Part shown: piece after piece, positions 46,153 to 56,108 of the stretch
Numbering within the stretch: position 1 is the first letter of the stretch
Layout: each line of letters begins with the position of its first letter
Source of the DNA: Pleurotus ostreatus/Saccharomyces cerevisiae fusant
Taxonomy: Eukaryota > Opisthokonta
Assembly (NCBI GenBank): GCA_024196135.1
Contig: JAMQCK010000026.1
Span: forward strand, 1 to 64,000
Length of the DNA: 64,000 nucleotides
Direction: 5' to 3'
Made by a program: the position numbers and the translations under genes
The notes under the pieces: model-generated
What the model was told of the DNA's origin: nothing
Seen by the model: the letters and a program-made list of their open reading frames with translations, nothing else
Database searches by the model: none

Positions 46153-46811
46153 TCGCGGGAGACGAGGGGTGCTAGAGGTGCGTATTGCTATAACTTCGTC
46201 TGAGATGAGTCTAACATCTATCGCAGGGAATGTTAACTATCTATTCGACCTGATCACTCTCATCGTATCTGTACATCTAATCCAGAATCTGACCGACTAC
46301 ACGTTTTACACTCATACATGCGTGTAAACGACGATGTAAAGCCCTTGCTCTGCCGTCGCAGTATATGCCTGTTGCCCGTCTTACCTGGAAACTCTTATTG
46401 CTCTCACTTTTGCGCCGGGATCTAAGAGGCTGGCGTTTGCGAATTATGCCTGCGCCGAACTCTGTTGTGCGATTTACAACGTAGGTCGCCCCCCCTTCTG
46501 GTCTTTGCTGTATAGCTCACGCCTCAAATAGACCATCGAAAACCAGTCGACCAATGAACGTCTTCAACAGTACTCGTACAACAGCAGCAAAACACCCTCG
46601 ACAACAACAAAGCGGGTACAACAGATCATGAAGTCCTTGCAAGTCCAGATAAAGTCTGTGAGAAGTCCAGTCGTATGCAAATGTGGGATTTATGGTGTGT
46701 AGAAGTCCGATGAGCGCGTGTGCGTTGCTACGCGCAATGAGGTGAGCGTGTGCCTGTGCCGAAAGTCAGCTAACCCTCGACAGACGAAGCTCGTGCCATG
46801 CTTACCATTGC
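46153..46811. other. Convergent intergenic region
   Basis: Between the stops of the four-TM gene (plus) and cerato-platanin 2 (minus). AT-richer than the surroundings; nothing else is supported. Confidence 0.5.
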
Positions 46812-47246
46812 TTAGAGGCCACACGCGCTGGCATCCAGCTGAGTCACCGACGCGTCGACGGACCCCTTCTCCGTCGCGCGGTTACCCGTGAGCTCATCGA
46901 GCGCCGACTGCGCAATGTTGAACCCATCGCCCGCCTGGTCAATCGCGGTCACCGCGATCGAGCGCGTGGTCCCGAACTCGTCCGTCCACGACAGCTGCCA
47001 GCACGTCCCGCACTGCGGCGAGGCGTGGTACACGCCGGCCATCGCCCCGATGTGCGGGAAGTTCGGGAGCGAGCCGTACGTGGAGTAGCCGCGCGTGAGC
47101 AGCCCGTAGTCGCCGTCGGAGCAGGCGACGTTGGCGAGCGAGGCACCCGCGTCGTCGTAGGCGGGGTCGTAGCGCACGGTGGTGGCCGCGACGGTGGAGA
47201 CGAGGGCCGTGAAGAGGGCGGAGATGGCGAGGATGAAGCGCATCAT
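46812..47246 (-). CDS. Cerato-platanin family secreted protein 2
   Basis: Single-exon secreted protein of 144 residues. The signal peptide is about 1-21 (MMRFILAISALFTALVSTVA), followed by TTVRYDPAYDDAG. It shares CSDGDYGLLTRGYSTYGSLP, FPHIGAM, QCGTC, WTDEFGTTRSI and FNIAQSALDELTGNRATEKG with cerato-platanin 1, and has the same four mature Cys. The start may be either of two adjacent ATGs (47246 or 47243). A TATAAG box lies about 115 bp upstream. The copies differ mostly in the segment before QCGTC and in the C-terminal 20 residues. Confidence 0.93.
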   Translation of the reverse strand: MMRFILAISALFTALVSTVAATTVRYDPAYDDAGASLANVACSDGDYGLLTRGYSTYGSLPNFPHIGAMAGVYHASPQCGTCWQLSWTDEFGTTRSIAVTAIDQAGDGFNIAQSALDELTGNRATEKGSVDASVTQLDASACGL

Positions 47247-47359
47247 GGTGGGTTGGGTGATGAGCGGGGTGGGATGCTCTTGAGTGGGTGGTGAGTAGGC
47301 GGAGGAGGGAAAGGCTGAACGAGATGTTCGATGCTTTCCTGGGTTTTCCCCTCCCCCTT

Positions 47360-47365
47360 CTTATA
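47360..47365 (-). promoter_or_regulatory. TATA box of cerato-platanin 2
   Basis: TATAAG on the minus strand, about 115 bp before the ATG at 47246, a spacing close to that of the TATA box of the other cerato-platanin gene. Confidence 0.55.
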
Positions 47366-48074
47366 TCCTTGACGACCTCCCCGCCTCGCTGCTGGGTAAC
47401 GTCCACGCCCCAGCTTCACTTCTCCCGCGGCCGAGGTGGCCGTGTGCCGCGCCCCGCCCCCGCGCGCACCGAACCTTCTCGAACGTACTTCCCGACGTTT
47501 GCGATTGCCCGCCTTCCACCTGAATAGGCTCGAATCCCTCGGCTCTGGGTAATGGGCGGAACAGGAATAGCCTTGGGGGCTGCAGAAGCGCTGCCTGGCG
47601 GCTAAGAAGGGCCGAGCCATGCAGGGAGGATCGACACCTGTGCACAGATGACCCAGCGATGCTTGGGCGGCTGCTTCAGCTATTGCTCAGCTGTGCGAAA
47701 CATACCCATGCAGAGGAAGCGAGTCTTACTTGCTGGCGGTCTGCTGGATAGCGACAACTCGGCGCCGCGGCTTCAGAGCGCGGGACTTGCGGCCCGTTGT
47801 ACGACAAGGGTCCAAACATTAACAAACAACACGTTTCTGCCTTTTTCGGAAGGCACTTTCCATCTCATTGTTCGATGCGGCCGTAAAGAGCGAACAATGG
47901 CCCTGGCTGCGTGGTATCCACTGCAACCGCTGTCGTATCCAAGGGACTACTGTCGCCATGCTACATTGCCTAGTCTGGCCGTCGCTGGCGCCATTAAAGG
48001 GAATTTTCGCGTCGTCAAGCAACGCCTGGCCACTCGATTGCGCCGCTCGTCGATTGCTCTCGTTAGGCAGAGTG

Positions 48075-48080
48075 TATAAA
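48075..48080 (+). promoter_or_regulatory. TATA box of the Ser-rich small protein
   Basis: TATAAA at 145 bp before the ATG at 48225, followed by a CA/CT-rich leader typical of strongly expressed fungal genes. Confidence 0.6.
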
Positions 48081-48224
48081 TCATGGCCGGTCGCGGCAAA
48101 TCCCCCCAACTCGCAGCATCCGCCTCAGCAGCACTTGCATCTTCTCTGCACCTCTGCATTCTTCCTGCACACTTAGCAGTCTCCGCATATCAACTCCGCC
48201 TCGCATATCATTAACTCGGCAACC

Positions 48225-48485
48225 ATGTTCTACTCCCCCACCCCGGCATTCTCCGCGCCCACGACCTTCATCTCGTTTGGCGCCGCGCAGGACCCACGGG
48301 AGGCGTACGATATGTTCAGGGACGCGAGCCAGGCGCTCCGGCCCTTGACGAACCTGCCGCAGTCGGGGCGCCGGTCCTCCGTGTCGAGCACCAGCTCCAC
48401 TGCTAGCTATACGGTGTCGAGCAAGAGCTCCACCGGTAGCGCGAAGGGCAAGAGCGGCCTGAAGAAGCTCTTCGGAGGGATGTAA
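48225..48485 (+). CDS. Small Ser-rich basic protein, unknown function
   Basis: Single-exon protein of 86 residues, MFYSPTPAFSAPTTFISFGA at the start. It has a Ser/Thr run at about 50-72 and a basic C-terminus ending KSGLKKLFGGM. There is no signal peptide and no membrane segment. The TATA box, leader and clean ATG context support a real gene. The Ser run could be phosphorylated and the C-terminal amphipathic LKKLFGG could contact membrane or partner, but both are guesses. I do not recognise a family. Confidence 0.6.
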   Translation: MFYSPTPAFSAPTTFISFGAAQDPREAYDMFRDASQALRPLTNLPQSGRRSSVSSTSSTASYTVSSKSSTGSAKGKSGLKKLFGGM

Positions 48486-49171
48486 ACCAGCGGCGCTTCA
48501 GTCTTGCCCGCCTTCCCCTACTCCGCTTGCAGCACCTTATTCTGCCTCGTCCGCGACACAGAACCCAGTCCTCAGTGACACCATCATATGCGATCCAGTC
48601 ACCGCCTTCGTCCCCGGTCGAGCCTAGCTCCCGGAAGGCCTGTGATGCACCACTCTCATTCGGTTGAGCCTAGCTCCCGGACGACCTGCGATGCACCAAA
48701 ATGTCGACATGGCGCACAGAGCGCGCGCGCTTCCGCGCCGCCGCCCATTGTCCCGTCCTGTACGAACTACCATCCACGTCCTGCACGATTTCCCCTCGAC
48801 TTCAGACTCGATTCCACGATTCGTCCTCACGTTCCCCCAACGACCTGACTCCATGATCTAGACCTAACGATACACACGATCCCAGACTCCACGACCCCAG
48901 GCTCCACGATCCCATACGTCCGCAATGACTCTACTTACAGGACCAAAACACATCCATTAAACCGACCACATATAACGGACATACAAGCATATGCATAATG
49001 TAGAACTACAACGACGAGAGATGAATGTATTACGAGCATGATGAAAGCTTTCCGATCCGAGAACGAGATGAGATATTCCGATGTGTGATGTGAACAAGAA
49101 AATGAAGCTGATAACGATACGGGGCGCAAGGGGGATTATGAAGCCGGGACGATAATTCGGAGTGTATACGC
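48486..49171. other. Convergent intergenic region with direct repeats
   Basis: Between the stops of the Ser-rich gene and the coiled-coil gene. It contains a 33-bp direct repeat (separate entry) and CACGATCCCA-type short repeats near 48870-48920. No gene is supported. Confidence 0.55.
48620..48698. repeat. Direct repeat of 33 bp, period 46
   Basis: Copies at 48620-48652 and 48666-48698 both start GAGCCTAGCTCCCGGA and end GATGCACCA, with three or four mismatches. They lie just 3' of the Ser-rich gene. Confidence 0.85.
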
Positions 49172-50295
49172 CTACTCAGAGGGCGACGGGTCGAGCACGA
49201 TAGCAGCATGTCTGGGCTTGCCAGATGAGGATGAAGGCGCATTGCTGGAAGTAGAAGCAGGGGCCTCGTCGACGTCCATGGGTGCGTGGTCCGGCAGTGG
49301 TGTGCTGCTCGGTCGCCTTGTATGCTCCGATTTCGTGCTGGGCTCGGCAGGCGCGACAGGCATGGCGGGTAACGACGTAGGTCGTTGTGGCGGCGTCGAG
49401 TGCGCGGCGAGAAAGCGCTGGATCTCGGCGCATGAGGAAGATAGTCGGGCGGCCGCATCGTCGAGGGACGCAGACGCGTACGCGACGGGCATAGGAGCGG
49501 CGGGTGCGACGGGCGTTGGAGCCGCAGGAGCGCTCTCGGTTGTATATGCTGCCTGCCCTGCAAGGACTTGCAGACAGAGCCCCGCCGGTGCCGACAGCGT
49601 GCGCGGGAGAGCGCGGGTCCGAGTGGGTGGTGACGACGAGCCCTGCGACGACGATGGCGACACCTTTCCCGCATACGTCCCCTCCAAGTCATCCACAAGC
49701 GTATCCGTCGACGACGCATACGGATGCACACGCCGGTTCCGCGTCGTCGGCATAGCCGGGAAGGCCTCCGCGCGCCTGCGCCTCGGTGCCCGCTGGCTAG
49801 GTACCGTCACGGTCCAGTTCGTCATCGTCTGCTGCGACGCAGACAGCTCGCGCGCCTTCATGCGCAGGCATATCCTCTCGAGCGCCTCCTTCTCATCGCG
49901 CACGCGGCCCGCGTGGACCGTGAGGTTCTGCAGTTGCGCCTTGAGCATGTCGTTCTCTGCGCGCAGGACCGCGTTCCGCTGGATGAGCTGCATGTTCTCC
50001 GCGCGGGTGGCCGCGGTGGCGGACCGCTCGTTCGCGAGTGTCGTCTTCAACTGGTTGAGGTGGTGCGTGGAGCGGGAGAAGAGGCTGCGGAGCGCGATGA
50101 GGGTGTTGTCGATCATGGAGGTGGGCATGGCGGGGATGGCGTCGGTGTCCGTCATGGAGTGGCAGGAGGTCGAGGGGGTGGCCTGCGGAGGCAAACATTA
50201 GGGCCCGTGGAAGTATAGAGGAGGGGGGAACGCACCGAAGATGCAGACGCCGTGTTGCGGCGGTATGTATGCCCGTGCTTGTTCTGACTAGTCAT
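49172..50295 (-). CDS. Coiled-coil, Pro/Ser-rich protein, unknown function
   Basis: Two exons (50236-50295, 49172-50182), 356 residues. The start is the ATG at 50295 (MTSQNKHGHTYRRN), joined by a GT-AG intron to ATPSTSCHSMTDTD. A long coiled coil runs from about 50 to 130 with a heptad-like AENMQLIQRNAVLRAENDML. After it come a basic patch (QRAPRRRRAE), an alanine/proline-rich stretch and an acidic DVDEA near the end. The order basic-then-zipper of bZIP factors is not present, so I do not call it a transcription factor. The next genes, on the same strand, are the PAH-domain genes. Confidence 0.65.
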
Positions 50296-50955
50296 GGGAG
50301 TCGCGTAGGTAGCAATGTCCGAGTCGAGCAAGTCGCAGAGCCAACCAGTGGTCTCTTAAGTTAACGAAGAGGATGGAGGCGCGAGCAGATGCGCGTACTT
50401 CCTAGCAAGCCAGATAAGTACGCCACTAGGTTGACAACCGGACAATTGCCAACGAGATGCATCATTTCGGTGCGGGGACAGCGCGTCCGGTAGTATATTG
50501 CGCTTTGTGACTGTGATGGGCGAGGACAATAAGGTCAATATACCGGCGTCGGATGCAAAGTGCGAGGAACCCTAAGACGCCGGACGTGGGGAGATTCTCC
50601 AGGGAAGCCCACTTTATGACCACAATGGATCGCGCTGGGGGGAGATATGGGGACGTAAGTGGCCTATTGTGATTGTGGTGGGCGCGGAGGGGAAGGACAA
50701 TAAGATCATGACGCGTCGCCGGCCGGGGCCGTGATCTTATCGCCGCGCTTGTACACTCGCGTCCGGACGCGACGCGTCTAGTCACGGTCGCGTCCCCCCG
50801 TCCCCCCGGGGCCGTATGACTTGTGAGCAGCAGATAGATAACTCGGAAGCGGTACATGGCAACGCACGGGCAGAATCGGGAAGCGTGTAGGGATAAATTA
50901 TGCAGTCCTAGAGGGGCAGTGATTATAGCATATGAGTGGGGATAGGCACATCGGC
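50296..50955. other. Intergenic region between coiled-coil gene and PAH1
   Basis: Promoter of the coiled-coil gene and 3' end of PAH1. The phrase TGTGATGGGCG / TTGTGGTGGGCG followed by AGGACAATAAG recurs near 50505 and 50675, spaced about 170 bp. No gene is supported. Confidence 0.5.
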
Positions 50956-51347
50956 TCAGGCAGAGTCCGGCAGCTGCACAATGGCACCTGTATTCTGCGG
51001 CGAGTCAAATGAGATGCATTGTTCGTACGCACGGGTACTCACAGGGTCGAGGATAGTCCCGCGGGGAAGAAAGACGTTGAAACCCACGATCAATTCGGGA
51101 TAGCCCCGAAGCATCTCTACCACCCGCTCAACGCATTGTCTCAAGTCAATCCTGGGGAGGTCAGCGAAGAGTTTACACTGTAGACTGGCACTCACTCTCC
51201 AGTCTTGAGCGCGCTCAGCACACCCAAGAATTCCTTGTACGCCTCCGGCTGGTCGTGGAAGCGCGCCTTCACTGCGTCGAGGTAGTGCAGCGCGTCAGTA
51301 ACATCAACATCCAAGCCGGGAGGTGGTGAGGGCGGCGGGGGACTCAT
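50956..51347 (-). CDS. Single-PAH-domain microprotein, PAH1
   Basis: Three exons (51196-51347, 51043-51151, 50994-50956) give only 99 residues. After a Pro-rich start (MSPPPPSPPPGLDVDV) almost the whole chain is one paired amphipathic helix domain: DALHYLDAVKARFHDQPEAY, then IDLRQCVERVVEMLRGYPEL and IVGFNVFLPRG. This is the canonical SIN3 PAH pattern. No SIN3 HDAC-binding region exists. PAH domains bind short helical peptides of transcription factors, so a PAH-only protein could compete with SIN3; that is inference. The sequence, intron 1 and upstream region are closely similar to PAH2. Confidence 0.85.
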
Positions 51348-51613
51348 GGCGGTCTGTCTCAAGCACCAAGCACTGGCGGCGGGCGCCTATCAAGCGGTTC
51401 TCATACACGTGCGCTGAGTCACCATCGCACCGGAGCCGTAGGTTGCTTGCGAGGAAGGAAGCCTGTTGTACATGGCGTACGAGGACGCTATTATGAAGTA
51501 ATACATGGTAAATATACCGATGAGGAGGGTCGAAGACGGCAGTCTGCTGTACTTGTGAGCGAACGGCCTGTATAGAACAAATAGAGCACATACCCTGCGG
51601 AAGGTGGCATACA

Positions 51614-52007
51614 TCACTGGCGGCTCCGGCCCAGCCTCAAAATGGCACATGTGTTCTGAGAAAAGTCAGACAAGGAGCATTAGCATACGTACGCGCACTT
51701 ACAGGGTCGAGGATAGACCCTGGCGGGCAGAAAGCGTTGAAGCCCACGATCAATTCGGGGTACCCTCGAAAGAGCTCCAACACCTGCTGGACGCATTGTC
51801 GCAGGTCGATCCTTGTAAGGTCAGCGTACAGCATACACTGTAGACAGGCACTCACTTATGATCGCAGGCCGCCTGCAGTATAGCTTTAAATTTCTGGTAG
51901 GTCTCTGACTCCTCAGGGAAGTACTCCTTCACTCTGTCGATGTAATCCTGCGCGCTTTGAACGTCGTCGGGGGAGAAGGAGGTCGGTTTGAACGGTGTTT
52001 GGCTCAT
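51614..52007 (-). CDS. Single-PAH-domain microprotein, PAH2
   Basis: Three exons (51856-52007, 51703-51811, 51614-51655), 100 residues, same layout and exon lengths (152 and 109 nt) as PAH1. PAH helices read SAQDYIDRVKEYFPEESETY, IDLRQCVQQVLELFRGYPEL and IVGFNAFCPPGS. The third exon encodes a 13-residue tail beginning NTCAIL, matching NTGAIV of PAH1. Both have the Gly-Phe-Asn turn between helices 3 and 4. The spacer to PAH1 is 266 bp and looks duplicated with the gene. Confidence 0.85.
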
Positions 52008-52164
52008 GGTGGCTGCTCTCAAGCGACAGACGGCGGCGGCGCCTATCGAGCGCTTCCCATGCACGTGCTCGGAAACACCATTGCACCGATCCATCAGTGA
52101 TAAAGTCATATTTGCGAGGGAAAAAGGAATCGGAGTTCATTGTACATGGCCTACGAGCAGGCTA

Positions 52165-52931
52165 CTATGAGAAGATATATCGAAGAAGGGAAGTGAAGGG
52201 CATGCTCTGCTGTAGACATGAGCAAACGGCGTGAAAGCCACAAAGCGACAAAGTAAACCACGCACAGTGTATATGGTACAGAAGATCCAGCTCTTTGAGG
52301 CCGTCCATCAAGTCAGGATCGCCGCTTAGCAGTGTTGTGATGGTGTTTATTGCCTCTTGCTTATCTTTGCTGTTGGATACACGAAAGGAGGTGAGCGAAG
52401 AGACGTTCAAAAGGACGGCAGTCAGGAAAGGAGAAAACACGAACCGATACTTCTGCAGGACTCGCAGGAAGGTGTTGTACACCATCGGTCGGTCTGCAAA
52501 CCGTTCCTTCACGGCCATGAAGAACTCCTCCACGACCTGCTTCGTATCGGGTGGAACAGCGGTAGGAGGCTGACCCAGAGTATCATGTGTCGCCCTCGAC
52601 GACGTCGAAGACACCAGTACATCGCGGGCAGGGGGAAAGAAGGCGGCAAAGCCACTCAGCAGCTCCGGGTGGCTGTGAAGCAGCCCTATGACGCCCGTTG
52701 CGTACATGTCGATATCAATCCTGGAAGGGCGCGCATGAGCAAGCCAACGGCCGTAGAACCAGCGCACCTCCTATGACTCCACAATTTTGTCAGAGCAAGG
52801 TATTGTTCGTGTTCGTGCGGCGTTAGGCCCGACCTCAATGCGGCCTGGAACTGCTGAAAGCTAGGCCTACTAGTAGTCGAGGCATACGTCCCGTCTTCTT
52901 GAATGGTGCGACAGGCGGATGTGGCAAACAT
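52165..52931 (-). CDS. Double-PAH-domain small protein, PAH3
   Basis: Three exons (52768-52931, 52445-52720, 52165-52369), 214 residues. It has two diverged PAH units. The first is SFQQFQAALRSGLTPHEHEQ with IDIDMYATGVIGLLHSHPEL and LSGFAAFFPP. The second is VVEEFFMAVKERFADRPMVY with EAINTITTLLSGDPDLMDGL. The GFN turn of the first is GFA and is lost in the second, so peptide binding may have changed. Intron 2 is in frame and open, so an unspliced form would add 25 residues. The C-terminal 40 residues are hydrophobic and Cys-rich (HAVCSCLQQS). It is a tandem neighbour of PAH2, 157 bp away. Confidence 0.75.
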
Positions 52932-53502
52932 GAGAGGAGGAGGAAAGGGAAGATGGCCACGAAGTCGTCGGAGGTTCAGAGGCAATTTGAGGCCGGCGAT
53001 ATATATGAGGCGCTTCTCGTGGTCTTTCCATTGATGGCTCAAAAAAGGATGCTCATCCAGGCCTGTCACAGGGACACGGAGGGCTTAGCGATAACATGAT
53101 AAATGGTCCCTCGACTTCAAGGGCAAACGAGAGGTAAAGACGACGTTTTGTCCGCGTGGTCCGCTCGAGGACATCGGGCTTCAATGGTTCGTGGTCCGAG
53201 AATGAAAGGTGTTACAAGTCAAAGAAGCAGGTTGAAGCGTCTTGAAAGACAGTCGTGGCGCGCGCGGGTCTCGAGCCGGTCTTGACGATGGTCAGAAGCA
53301 AACGGGAACAAAGGAAATTGACGCTGGTTCATCCGGTCCGGCAGTCCGCAGAGCACCCACTCGACACAACAGACGTACACAATCGCGCCGACCGACTCAC
53401 TCAACGTAAATAACTTGAGCGTAGTGCGACTGCGATGAGGGAGTAGAAGAGCCGTGAAGTACTATTCGTCGCAGGGAGCGAATGAACACAGATTTACGGT
53501 AC
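52932..53502. other. Intergenic region between PAH3 and PAH4
   Basis: 571 bp with the PAH3 promoter and the PAH4 3'UTR. No ORF with a recognisable domain. Confidence 0.5.
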
Positions 53503-54101
53503 CTATCGCGATGCCTTCACTTTCTCATCTTTCTCGGCCTCAGGCCTGTGCGCCTTAGGCCTCCCGAACCTTCCCTTGTGTTTGCGGCCCCTCTTGCCCT
53601 TCGTAGAGCCGTTTGCTTGTAGACCCTTACTACCATGCTCACTCGCTATATCTCGCAGCTTCTGATATTTCTCCGGCTGCTCGCGGAAACGCTCCTTCAT
53701 CAGCGCATCCAGGTATCCCTCAGGCGGACAGGACGCCGTCAACTTGGGTCTGGGCAGCTTAGGGCAGATAACGCGCAGACCGCTGATCAGGTCGGGATGG
53801 CCAGCGAAGACTTGCATAGCGCGATGGCCAAGCGCTTGCACATTAAGACTGCAGGAGGGAGATGGTGTGTGCAACGCTCGTTAGGGAGAAGAGATAGTAC
53901 GCACGGATGCCGCTCGTGCCACAACATCATGTCGAAGAATTGGCGGTAGCGCTCGGGTTCGTTGGCGAAGCGGGTCCTAACAAGGTCAGCGAAGTTCGCA
54001 GCATCGATGACCTTTTGGGCGAAGGGACTCTCGATCATTGGCCACTCTGGTGCAGGAGGCGTGGCGGACTCGAGGTTATCCACAGCACGTCGAGGAGGCA
54101 T
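53503..54101 (-). CDS. PAH-domain protein with basic tail, PAH4
   Basis: Two exons (53905-54101, 53503-53848), 180 residues. The first PAH unit reads VIDAANFADLVRTRFANEPE, then LNVQALGHRAMQVFAGHPDL and ISGLRVICPKLP. A second, half unit follows (YLDALMKERFREQPEKYQKL) without helices 3 and 4. The last 35 residues are very basic with KRGRKHKGRFGRPK, which resembles an AT-hook or nuclear signal. It is the only member with a plausible DNA- or nucleus-directed tail. The start is the ATG at 54101 (MPPRRAVDNLE). Confidence 0.78.
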
Positions 54102-54347
54102 GATGGTCGCAGTGGCGAGGGCCTAGATGGTGAGGGCGAGAGAGGGAAAACCACAATGACCCTACCGCAGCGATAGCAAGAGCAGGGCCTGGCCAAGCTC
54201 GACTCGCGCTACCTTTATAAGACTTGCCGAAAGGTCAAAGCTCTTTCAATGGAGGAGACCTTGCGTCGTGTGGGTCCCGTAAGAGAAAGGCACGTGTCGG
54301 TGGTCCAAACAGTGGATTGTGGCACGGTAGATAGAAAATAATGATAC

Positions 54348-55865
54348 TCAGAGCTCCCGCACCTCGTCGGCGTCGCCAAAGAATATGGAGCCGTCCATGT
54401 CTTCGTCGTCTTCGGCCGCCGTACCATGCAAATCGCCCGCAGCATGCAACGCTTGGCTGAGCGCCATCATGCCACTTCCGTCCTCGTCCACGTTGGCATC
54501 CTCATCTTCATCCAGCAGGAAGAGTGGCTCCTGATTCGAATCACCAAAGAGAGGTACTGGCGGCAGGTTGCGTCCGCCAAGCGAGGGCGACACTGGCGTC
54601 TCGCGACGTCGCAGGCGCAGCACTCCCATCCCTTGCATTAAGTGGCGCCGGCGTCAACCCTCGAGGGCCAGGCGTAAGACTCCGCCTCTCGTCCGGATCC
54701 GGCAGAAATAGCGGCGTGCGCGCCCTTTGCGTGCCCGGCGGCTGCACGCTGGTCTCCCGATGGAAGGGCGCCAGCGACCCCGACCTCGAGGGCGCCACAG
54801 AACCCGCACGCGAGCCAGGTGCAAGCGAGGCTCCCCGCATCGGCGGCCAGGGCTCGACGACGACGCAGAGGCAGTGGCCGAAGATGCTGAAGCCCTGGTA
54901 GCGGAGTTGAAGCAAGGGTTTCGGCTTCTCCTCCTCTTCGTCCGCGGCGAGGTCGAAGGCGGAGGGCTGCTGGGGCGGAGGTGAGGGTGAAGGAGGTGCG
55001 TCGTCCATTTCGATGTCCTCTTGCGGGGGTTCTTCTGTATTCGGTGGTTCGGCAGCAGGTAATGGTTTGACATCCTCGTCCATGTCCTCATCTTCCGCGT
55101 CTTCAGCGTACAGTCCAGGCGCGGCCTTCCGTGTTCGTTGCGAGCGTCGCGGTGCAGGTGGGGCAGGGAGGTCTACATCTTCGGCGTCTTCATCTGATGT
55201 CACAGCCAATTCTTCATCCTCGTCAGCGCGAGCCTTCCCCTTCGTCTTTTGCCGTTTGGGCGCGGGTGCTGCTCTTGCTCGCGCTTTGCGCTTGGACAAG
55301 GATTGTGTGGGTGGTGGAGGGGGAGGCGCAGGCGCGGCGCGTTTCATGGGCGGTGCGGCAACGTAGTGGCGGGTCTTTACCGTGTTTAGTGAAGCTACGT
55401 AGGTAGGGGGAAGAGTGTTCGCACCTTGACGAGGACGGAGTGAGGATGCGTCTTGCGCAGGAAGTACGCGAATTGGTAGGAGTCTGAAGTGTGTGAGCAG
55501 CAGGACGAAGAGGGTAGATGGTTATAAACACGTACCACCACGATGGGTATCTACAGTCAGCTTCTTAGCGCCCGCCGCCGACTGAGTCGCGTCTGCCTCA
55601 GCTCGAAGCTTGGGAACGATACTGAGCGCGTCTGTCAGTCAGCGACACTTTGATACACTCGCGAGCACGCACTGAGGCCGCAGGTCTGCTAGCACATGCT
55701 GCAAGATCTGGTCGTTCATCCAGTCCAGATGGCGCTCATCGAGGTAGACCTGGCTGCACAGTCGGTTTGGGGCACTTTCCTTGAAGAGATTCGAATTACA
55801 TAGAGCGGTAACACGTTTCTCTCGGATATCTTCAGGTAGTAGGCGTTGCGTGCGCGGAAGGGCAT
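54348..55865 (-). CDS. Acidic/basic nuclear-type protein, unknown function
   Basis: Six exons (55815-55865, 55673-55779, 55536-55621, 55425-55483, 54681-55374, 54348-54631) give 426 residues. It starts MPFRARNAYYLKISERN. A folded N-terminal part of about 110 residues holds LDERHLDWMNDQILQHVLAD, KKLTVDTHRGDSYQFAYFLR and HSVLVKTRHY. A Pro-rich, nuclear-signal-like stretch (KRKARARAAPAPKRQKTKGK) and strongly acidic segments follow. LQLRYQGFSIFGHCLCVVVE is an isolated hydrophobic motif at about 245, before a Ser/Pro-rich part and an acidic end (DEDMDGSIFFGDADEVREL). The first intron would be just 35 nt. The last intron was chosen because it alone restores the acidic frame. I do not recognise the family. 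Confidence 0.65.
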
Positions 55866-56108
55866 GGCGCCGGAGGGGTGCAGGTGGGGGTAGGGGGCGA
55901 AAGTGATTAAGCTCGCACGTGGCCGCGCATCATGACGCGTCCCTTGTTTGCCAAAAGCGGTAGGCTTTGTCCTCCAACACCGCTTCCCAAATCCCAGATA
56001 GTACATGTTCACATTCGTGGCTACACTTGGAGCTAACTACACTACTTCATCCAACTGTCCACTGATCTACATAGATCATCACATTACCGGCTTCATTTCT
56101 TTGCACTT

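Larger units (their letters stand above)
47247..48224. other. Divergent intergenic region, cerato-platanin 2 and Ser-rich microprotein
   Basis: 978 bp with both promoters and a TATA box on each side (separate entries). GC-rich at 47400-47480. Open frames here have no family signature. Confidence 0.55.

Noticed and set aside
49990..50190. bZIP transcription factor call for the coiled-coil gene
   Set aside because: The basic patch follows the coiled coil instead of preceding it, and the N-x7-R signature is missing.
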